64,000 bases of DNA, from NCBI GenBank assembly GCA_031418035.1, contig JANOWU010000287.1:1-64000 (forward strand). Reading direction: 5' to 3'. The notes under the pieces were generated by a model that was not told the origin of the DNA, made no database searches, and worked only from the letters and a program-made list of their open reading frames with translations. Positions 59,095-64,000 of the stretch are shown here, piece by piece. The translations under genes and the position numbers were made by a program. The DNA comes from JANOYY01 sp031418035. Lineage in GTDB: Bacteria; Actinomycetota; Acidimicrobiia; Acidimicrobiales; JANYDT01. Every line of letters begins with the position of its first letter. The first letter of the stretch is position 1.

Positions 59095-60150
59095 GTGGGC
59101 AATCACGCAGTTGGCGGCCCGAGAACAGACCGAGACAGTGTTGGAGGCGGTGTGAACGATCGAAGCGAGGTGGGCGCGTCCGACCGAACGCGGGTTGGAG
59201 TCGATGGCGCGGCGCCGCTCTTGGCCGCGCTCATCGCCGAGATCGCGACTGCGCTCGAAGGGAAGGCCGACGTCATCGAGACAGCCGTCCTCTGTGTGTT
59301 GGCCGAAGGTCACCTCCTGCTCGACGATGTGCCCGGCGTCGGGAAAACCCTCCTTGCGAAGTCGATCGCTGCGACCATCGGCGGAATTGCGTTGCGAGTG
59401 CAGTTCACACCGGACCTCCTACCAGCGGACATCACCGGTGTTTCGATCTGGCAGCCTTCGAAGGAAACGTTCTCGTTTCGACCAGGCCCGATCTTTTCCA
59501 ACATCGTGGTCTGCGACGAGCTCAATCGCGGTCCCGCGAAAACGCAGTCGGCACTCCTCGAGGCGATGGAGGAACGCGCCGTCACCGTCGACGGGAACAC
59601 GTACCGCCTTGCTCGGCCGTTCATGGTGATCGCCACGCAGAACCCGTTCGAACAAGACGGTACGCACAACCTGCCGGAGAGTCAGATCGACCGCTTCTTG
59701 ATGCGCACCGCAATCGGCTATCCCAGCCGGACATCGGAAATCTCCCTGTTGCAGGGTGGCGGCGCCGAGTACACCCTTCCCAAGCTCCGACAGATCGTGT
59801 CTCCCGCCGACATGACTGCGCTGACCGAGCTGTGCGCATCGATCTACGTTGCTCCTGCGTTGATCGGCTACATCGCCGACCTGGTTCGGGCGACCCGTGA
59901 ACACTCAGGTGCCGCGCTCGGGGCATCGCCCCGCGGAGCGCTCGCGCTCCTTCGAGCAAGCCGGGCACTTGCACTACTACGTGCACGTAGTTTCGCGACT
60001 CCGGATGACGTGCGCGACGTTGCACACCGCGTCCTGGACCACCGGGTCCTGGTGCGGGGATCGTCACGATGGAGTCGACCCGCTTCCGCCGCGGTCGTGA
60101 CCGACGCCCTCCAAACCGTCGGTGTGCCCGGAACCCGCGCCGGGGCATGA
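59095..60150 (+). CDS. MoxR-family AAA ATPase
   Basis: Up to 351 residues; a GTG at 59152 with GGAGG upstream is an alternative start to the GTG at 59095. The AAA core is clear: LLDDVPGVGKTLLAKSIAAT (Walker A), ITGVSIW, IVVCDELNRGPAKTQSALLE (Walker B and sensor region), ATQNPFEQDGTHNLPESQID and a C-terminal lid (RGALALLRASRALALLRAR). MoxR proteins act as chaperones that switch on a partner, often with DUF58 and VWA proteins. Here a DUF58 and a transglutaminase-like gene follow directly. Confidence 0.93.
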   Translation: MGNHAVGGPRTDRDSVGGGVNDRSEVGASDRTRVGVDGAAPLLAALIAEIATALEGKADVIETAVLCVLAEGHLLLDDVPGVGKTLLAKSIAATIGGIALRVQFTPDLLPADITGVSIWQPSKETFSFRPGPIFSNIVVCDELNRGPAKTQSALLEAMEERAVTVDGNTYRLARPFMVIATQNPFEQDGTHNLPESQIDRFLMRTAIGYPSRTSEISLLQGGGAEYTLPKLRQIVSPADMTALTELCASIYVAPALIGYIADLVRATREHSGAALGASPRGALALLRASRALALLRARSFATPDDVRDVAHRVLDHRVLVRGSSRWSRPASAAVVTDALQTVGVPGTRAGA

Positions 60151-60190
60151 GGCGAACCCCACGTTCATCGGGCATGAATCGAGTTTCGTA

Positions 60191-61393
60191 GTGCGCCTCA
60201 CCGTCATCCCGACCCCGAAAGCCGTGTTACTCGCCCTCGCCGCAGCCGGGTCGGCGTGGGCCGGGGCGCTGCTCGGCGTCTTTGCATTGTTCGCGTTCGC
60301 CGTCGGAATCGCCACGCTGTTGGTGCTCGGCCTGCTCAGCGTGTTTGCCGGTGGGGCCCGCAGTTGGAAGATCGCACGAGTCTTGACCCCGGCCATGCCA
60401 CAGGTGGGTGATTCGGTCTCCGTGGAGATCACCGCTGCGCCGAACCGGCTCCTGGCACCCACCTTGGCGTTGTTCGAGCCAACGCCGTGGGGGACGCGTC
60501 GTCTGGGCCTTTCGTCGACTGTGGCAACGAAGGAGCCATTGCGGGTCGGCTGGAACCTCACACCAACAATGCGCGGGCTCTTGCGGGCCGGACCGGGGTT
60601 GCTGTTTCGACACGACCTCTTCTCACTGTTTCGCAGACGCATTGCCGATCTTCCCGCCACCGAGATCACCGTTCTTCCTCGAACCGTTCGCTTCGAGCCG
60701 GAACACCTCCTACGAATGATGGGAATACAAGCAGTTGGACCGGCCGAGAGCTCCGAGTTGCACGATATGCGCACATATGTACCGGGCGACGACCCCCGAC
60801 GGGTGAACTGGAAAGCCAGTGCACGAACAATGAGCTCCGGGACCCTCATCGTTGCCGACAATCGGTCCTACGGTGGTCGCTCTGAAGTACGTGTCCAACT
60901 CGATGTAGACAGCCTGGCGCCCACCGACGTAGGCGATGACTACGAGTCAACTGACAGTCGCGAGCTGGCGATCAGCGTCGCCGCCAGCATCGTCGCCGAA
61001 CTTGCGACAGTCAGCCACGAGGGCGTCGGTCGCCCAGGAACACAGTGCATTCTGGAGATCTACGAGCAATCGCAGCTCCTCCATCGAAGCGACGATGCTC
61101 AGCAAAATGTTGTCGCGCTTGCCCTGCTCGAATCCTTGGAGCGTCCGGCAACGACCAACGCCCTGGTTGGCAACGTATCGACACTCGATGGGGTGCCGTC
61201 CAACGCCACGATCCTGATCACCGGATCGAAAAGCATTCGCACGGCAGCGCTCACGTTTCGATGCATGTCGGTCACCGAAGCATCGCCTTCTACCAACGCT
61301 GCACGCAACGGCAGCGACCCCTCGAGCATGCTGCGGGGGGTCACCGAGATCTCCGTGCTCGACGACCTCCCGAGAATCGTGGCAGACCTATGA
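60191..61393 (+). CDS. DUF58 domain protein
   Basis: About 400 residues from a GTG at 60191; the frame is also open to a GTG at 60122 within the MoxR gene, and neither has a strong ribosome site. Two membrane helices lie near the N-terminus (AVLLALAAAGSAWAGALLG, FAFAVGIATLLVLGLLSVFA). The DUF58 signature is LHDMRTYVPGDDPRRVNWKA followed by SAR. It is a common partner of MoxR and transglutaminase-like proteins in a module thought to act in cell envelope assembly or stress. The stop overlaps the next start (ATGA). Confidence 0.88.
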   Translation: MRLTVIPTPKAVLLALAAAGSAWAGALLGVFALFAFAVGIATLLVLGLLSVFAGGARSWKIARVLTPAMPQVGDSVSVEITAAPNRLLAPTLALFEPTPWGTRRLGLSSTVATKEPLRVGWNLTPTMRGLLRAGPGLLFRHDLFSLFRRRIADLPATEITVLPRTVRFEPEHLLRMMGIQAVGPAESSELHDMRTYVPGDDPRRVNWKASARTMSSGTLIVADNRSYGGRSEVRVQLDVDSLAPTDVGDDYESTDSRELAISVAASIVAELATVSHEGVGRPGTQCILEIYEQSQLLHRSDDAQQNVVALALLESLERPATTNALVGNVSTLDGVPSNATILITGSKSIRTAALTFRCMSVTEASPSTNAARNGSDPSSMLRGVTEISVLDDLPRIVADL

Positions 61394-63765
61394 GTTCACA
61401 GGATTCGATAACACAGCGAATCAACATACAGAGCACACTTACTTTTCTCGCCACGACCATGATTTCGTGGCAGCCGGTGCGCGAGGTATTCGTCGAGTCA
61501 CCCGAACGAAACGCGCTCCTGCAACGGCTGTTCTGGCTCACACTGTTGCTGGCCAGCGGCGGGGCCGCCTTTCGAGCGCTCAAGATCCACTGGGCGTTTT
61601 TTCCCCTGTTGGCCATCGGGGTCGTCATGTGGACCCTCCGGAACATGGCTACAACTGATGCGGCGAATGCCTTGGCGTCGGGAGATCCGCCTGTCGCAAC
61701 CGATCAATCCTGGTACAACTACTCACTGGCGTCGGCCCGCGACGCCCTCGCGAACGTGGATCGAATCAAGTCCCCCGCCGTCGCAGTGTTCGGCTTTTCG
61801 GCGATCGCTCTGGTACTCATTGCCCTTTTGCTCATCGTGTCGCACATCCTCACGTTCGAGGTCCAGGGCGTTTTCGAGTCGCTCATCCCCCCGGCCGCCG
61901 TTTTGGCCGTGAGCAGTGCACTGGCCCCGGGGCAGGGAGGGTCCGGTTCATCGCGGGTCTGGGCAGTGGCGTTTGTCCTCGCGGCGGGAGCGCACGTCAT
62001 TGCCGACGCCGACCGCAAGCGACGTCGAAGGACCCGCTGGCTGAACTCGCAAAGACCCCACGGACTGCGCTCCATTGCCGCGCTCGCCGGCTTCGCCGTG
62101 ATTCTTGTGGGGTTGACGTCGACACTCTCGTCGCAGCTCGGCGACGGTCCGCTCAACCGGCGCGTCGACTGGCGTTCAGGCCTTCCGAAGGTTCGACAAC
62201 TGGACAGCCCGACCATCTCGCTGCGCAAGCGTCTCGTCGATCTGGCAAGCACCCCGATGTTTCACGTCGATTCCCGCGACGACACCGGTCAACCGGTGGC
62301 CACCTACTGGCGTCAGGCGGCGCTCGACCGTTTCGACGGAACGTCCTGGTCGCAGTCGGCGCGCAAGTACACCCGACTCGAACAGGGCAACGACGTCCCC
62401 AACGATCAGCCCACAGCGTCGGCCGGAGTCGTCATCCGCCAACGAGTCACCATCGACGGGCTCGTCGATGCATGGCTGCCCTCGGCATTTCAGCCGATTC
62501 GCCTGGTGAAGGCACCCCTCGGTGCCCGCGTCAGCGTCGACCCGACGACGGCGAGCCTGATCCTCAGTAGCAAGACCACACGCGAACTCACCTACGAGGT
62601 CGACGCGATCGTGCCAACCGTGCCCCTATCTTCACCTCCGCGAGCCACCGACGAGCTCTCGACCGACATGACGGCAATTCCCGACGACGTCTCCCCCGAG
62701 GTTCGAGCGCTCGCCCGGAAGATCACGGCACCGGCAGGCAACGACGTCGTCGGCCAGGCCCGTCTTCTCGAGAGTTTTTTCCAACAGAACTTCACGTACT
62801 CGACGGACAAGACGTGGTCCGGCGACAATCCCCTCGACAACTTCGTATTGACCGATCGCACCGGATACTGCGAGCAATTTGCCGGGTCCTTCGCGGCGAT
62901 GGCCCGATCCGTCGGCATCCCGGCCCGCGTGGCCGTAGGGTTCACCGCCGGAAAGGCTCAGGCCGACGGTTCGTTCGTCGTCACCGGCGAAAATGCTCAC
63001 GCCTGGCCCGAAGTCCTTCTTGCCGACGCCGGCTGGATACCGTTCGAACCAACACCGGGGCGCGGGTTCTCCGGACCGGAGGACATAACGACCCCGGAAG
63101 CCGCCGTGGCGCCCACCACGACACCGGCTACACCCACGACGGTGCCGATCATCGAGCCTCTCATCCCGGTCGAGCCTGAGAAGCCTCAGGATCGCCGCTG
63201 GCTCACGGCCGCGGTCGTCGGTGTGCTCCTCGCAACGGCAGGACTCGCACTGTGGTTCCTACGGCCTGCTCGAGCCAAGCTTCGACAACGAGAACGCCAT
63301 CGACGAACCCTTCTCGCCGGAGTCCCGGGCGAACGGGTGGAACTCGAGTGGGCGTGGTGGCAGTTGCTCGAATCTTTGGACGAACGAGCGGCCGGTCCCG
63401 TATCCGGTCCCGCACCTCGTTCCGGCGGGGAAACCTCCGCGGCACTGCCAGCTCCCACTGCACTCCCTGCACTCCCTGCATCCAGTGCACCCGCGGCCGC
63501 CGTTGCGCCTGGCTCGGAAACATCGCTGACCGCTGCGCCCACCCCACGAGAGGCGTGTCGGCGAGCTCAACGACATCTTCGCCCGCACGAGCTCGCAACC
63601 ATGGTTCGAATTGCCGACGTGGTGACCGCAGCCCGATTCGCGCCGCCCGGGACCGTGGGTGCCGCCGCCCTGGCCACTGCCACGTCGGATGCTCACGCCC
63701 TTGAAGAGACCCTGCTCACACCGCCTGCAGCTGCGGGAAGTGCATCCCTCGCGAGTTCCCGCTAG
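61390..63765 (+). CDS. Transglutaminase-like membrane protein (DUF3488/TgpA type)
   Basis: A 791-residue protein. About six membrane helices fill the first 250 residues; an extracytoplasmic transglutaminase-like domain follows (about 430-570) with DRTGYCEQFAGSFAAMARSV (catalytic Cys), VAVGFTAG and NAHAWPEVLLADAGWIPFEP (His and Asp). One more helix (WLTAAVVGVLLATAGLALWF) leads to a cytoplasmic tail with a Pro/Ala-rich linker and an ARFAPPGTVG-type end seen in this family. The catalytic triad seems intact. With MoxR and DUF58 upstream this is a three-gene module. Confidence 0.9.
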   Translation: MSSQDSITQRINIQSTLTFLATTMISWQPVREVFVESPERNALLQRLFWLTLLLASGGAAFRALKIHWAFFPLLAIGVVMWTLRNMATTDAANALASGDPPVATDQSWYNYSLASARDALANVDRIKSPAVAVFGFSAIALVLIALLLIVSHILTFEVQGVFESLIPPAAVLAVSSALAPGQGGSGSSRVWAVAFVLAAGAHVIADADRKRRRRTRWLNSQRPHGLRSIAALAGFAVILVGLTSTLSSQLGDGPLNRRVDWRSGLPKVRQLDSPTISLRKRLVDLASTPMFHVDSRDDTGQPVATYWRQAALDRFDGTSWSQSARKYTRLEQGNDVPNDQPTASAGVVIRQRVTIDGLVDAWLPSAFQPIRLVKAPLGARVSVDPTTASLILSSKTTRELTYEVDAIVPTVPLSSPPRATDELSTDMTAIPDDVSPEVRALARKITAPAGNDVVGQARLLESFFQQNFTYSTDKTWSGDNPLDNFVLTDRTGYCEQFAGSFAAMARSVGIPARVAVGFTAGKAQADGSFVVTGENAHAWPEVLLADAGWIPFEPTPGRGFSGPEDITTPEAAVAPTTTPATPTTVPIIEPLIPVEPEKPQDRRWLTAAVVGVLLATAGLALWFLRPARAKLRQRERHRRTLLAGVPGERVELEWAWWQLLESLDERAAGPVSGPAPRSGGETSAALPAPTALPALPASSAPAAAVAPGSETSLTAAPTPREACRRAQRHLRPHELATMVRIADVVTAARFAPPGTVGAAALATATSDAHALEETLLTPPAAAGSASLASSR

Positions 63766-63861
63766 CTCCTCGGCGAAGCACCAAAGTTCGTTTCGTTCGC
63801 CGAATCTCGCCGTATCTCGCGGCTCTAGCCGGAGCTGGTAAGTCCGGGACCGGCGCAGAGG

Positions 63862-63918
63862 TACGCGGGAATACTCAGTACTACCGCCCGCGATACGCGG
63901 TGATGCTCAGTAATACCG
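63862..63918. repeat. 25-base imperfect direct repeat
   Basis: Two copies, at 63862-63886 and 63894-63918, match at 21 of 25 positions with a 32-base period; both contain CTCAGTA. The second copy covers the stop codon of the partial gene at the right edge. The rest of 63766-63906 shows nothing I can name. Confidence 0.6.
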
Positions 63919-64000
63919 GACGTGATCGGAATCGTCGACCACACGTGATGCGACGGCCCGAACCAGCGGCAGCAGGGCAAAGACGAGCGCAACAAAACCG
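63907..64000 (-). CDS. C-terminal end of a membrane protein (partial)
   Basis: The last 31 codons of a minus-strand gene that continues past the window. It reads GFVALVFALLPLVRAVASRV followed by VDDSDHVRYY and a TGA stop: one hydrophobic helix and a short acidic tail. The product cannot be identified from this piece. It converges with the transglutaminase-like gene. No other frame in this stretch looks better. Confidence 0.5.
   Translation of the reverse strand, partial: GFVALVFALLPLVRAVASRVVDDSDHVRYY

Overview
The window is GC-rich, densely packed bacterial chromosome and looks like Actinobacteriota. The supporting genes are a SepF/DivIVA/FtsZ division cluster without FtsA, a bacterial proteasome activator (Bpa) with a C-terminal Tyr-Leu, a DksA/TraR-like gene next to lspA and an RluA-type pseudouridine synthase, and MraZ boxes of the AAGTGG type. 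Gene content and the low-complexity tails on FtsL and FtsI make an Acidimicrobiia-like lineage my best guess, but that is inference. No rRNA, tRNA, CRISPR array, prophage, integrase or transposase was seen.

Layout. (1) 1-1067: a nested four-copy repeat and a LysR regulator. (2) 1151-22220: a large exopolysaccharide (EPS) locus. It holds a priming glycosylphosphotransferase (+), and on the minus strand two GT2 glycosyltransferases, a WecG/TagA-type transferase, two hexapeptide-repeat acyltransferases, a Wzx-like flippase, a Wzz-like copolymerase, a BY-kinase-like protein without a P-loop, a GH44 endoglucanase-like lipoprotein, an acyl carrier protein, an FkbH-type HAD protein, a GT-C type membrane glycosyltransferase, an O-antigen-ligase/Wzy-like protein, a degenerate ABC ATPase and two unknown proteins. 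A SGNH hydrolase follows (+). (3) 23542-28360: dnaE, bpa and an Rrf2 regulator. (4) 28421-49412, all minus strand: the dcw (division and cell wall) cluster, in transcription order mraZ, rsmH, ftsL, ftsI, murE, murF, mraY, ftsW, murC, murB, ftsQ, ftsZ, pgeF, yggS-type, sepF, divIVA, dksA-like, lspA, RluA-type pseudouridine synthase. Most junctions from mraZ to ftsQ are 4-base ATGA overlaps. murD, murG and a ylmG/yggT gene are missing from their usual places. (5) 49694-58973: metabolic and housekeeping genes (pgl, a NadD-like nucleotidyltransferase, enoyl-CoA hydratase, tpx, LplA-like ligase, DEAD-box helicase, TAP-type hydrolase, DUF2520 protein, HNH endonuclease, acyl-CoA dehydrogenase). (6) 59095-63765: a MoxR / DUF58 / transglutaminase operon. 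The C-terminal end of a membrane protein runs off the right edge on the minus strand.

How the genes fit together. The EPS locus has the parts of a Wzx/Wzy-dependent system: a primer, transferases, a flippase, a copolymerase and a polymerase/ligase candidate. It adds an uncommon ACP + FkbH pair, known in other systems to load a glyceryl group from 1,3-bisphosphoglycerate onto ACP, and acyltransferases that might decorate the polymer. The secreted GH44 lipoprotein suggests a beta-1,4-linked glucan-type backbone or trimming of one. Two NTPase-like proteins in the locus have lost key ATP-binding residues. The most interesting parts of the window are this EPS locus and its pseudo-NTPases, the incomplete dcw cluster, and the disordered or low-complexity extensions on division and regulatory proteins.
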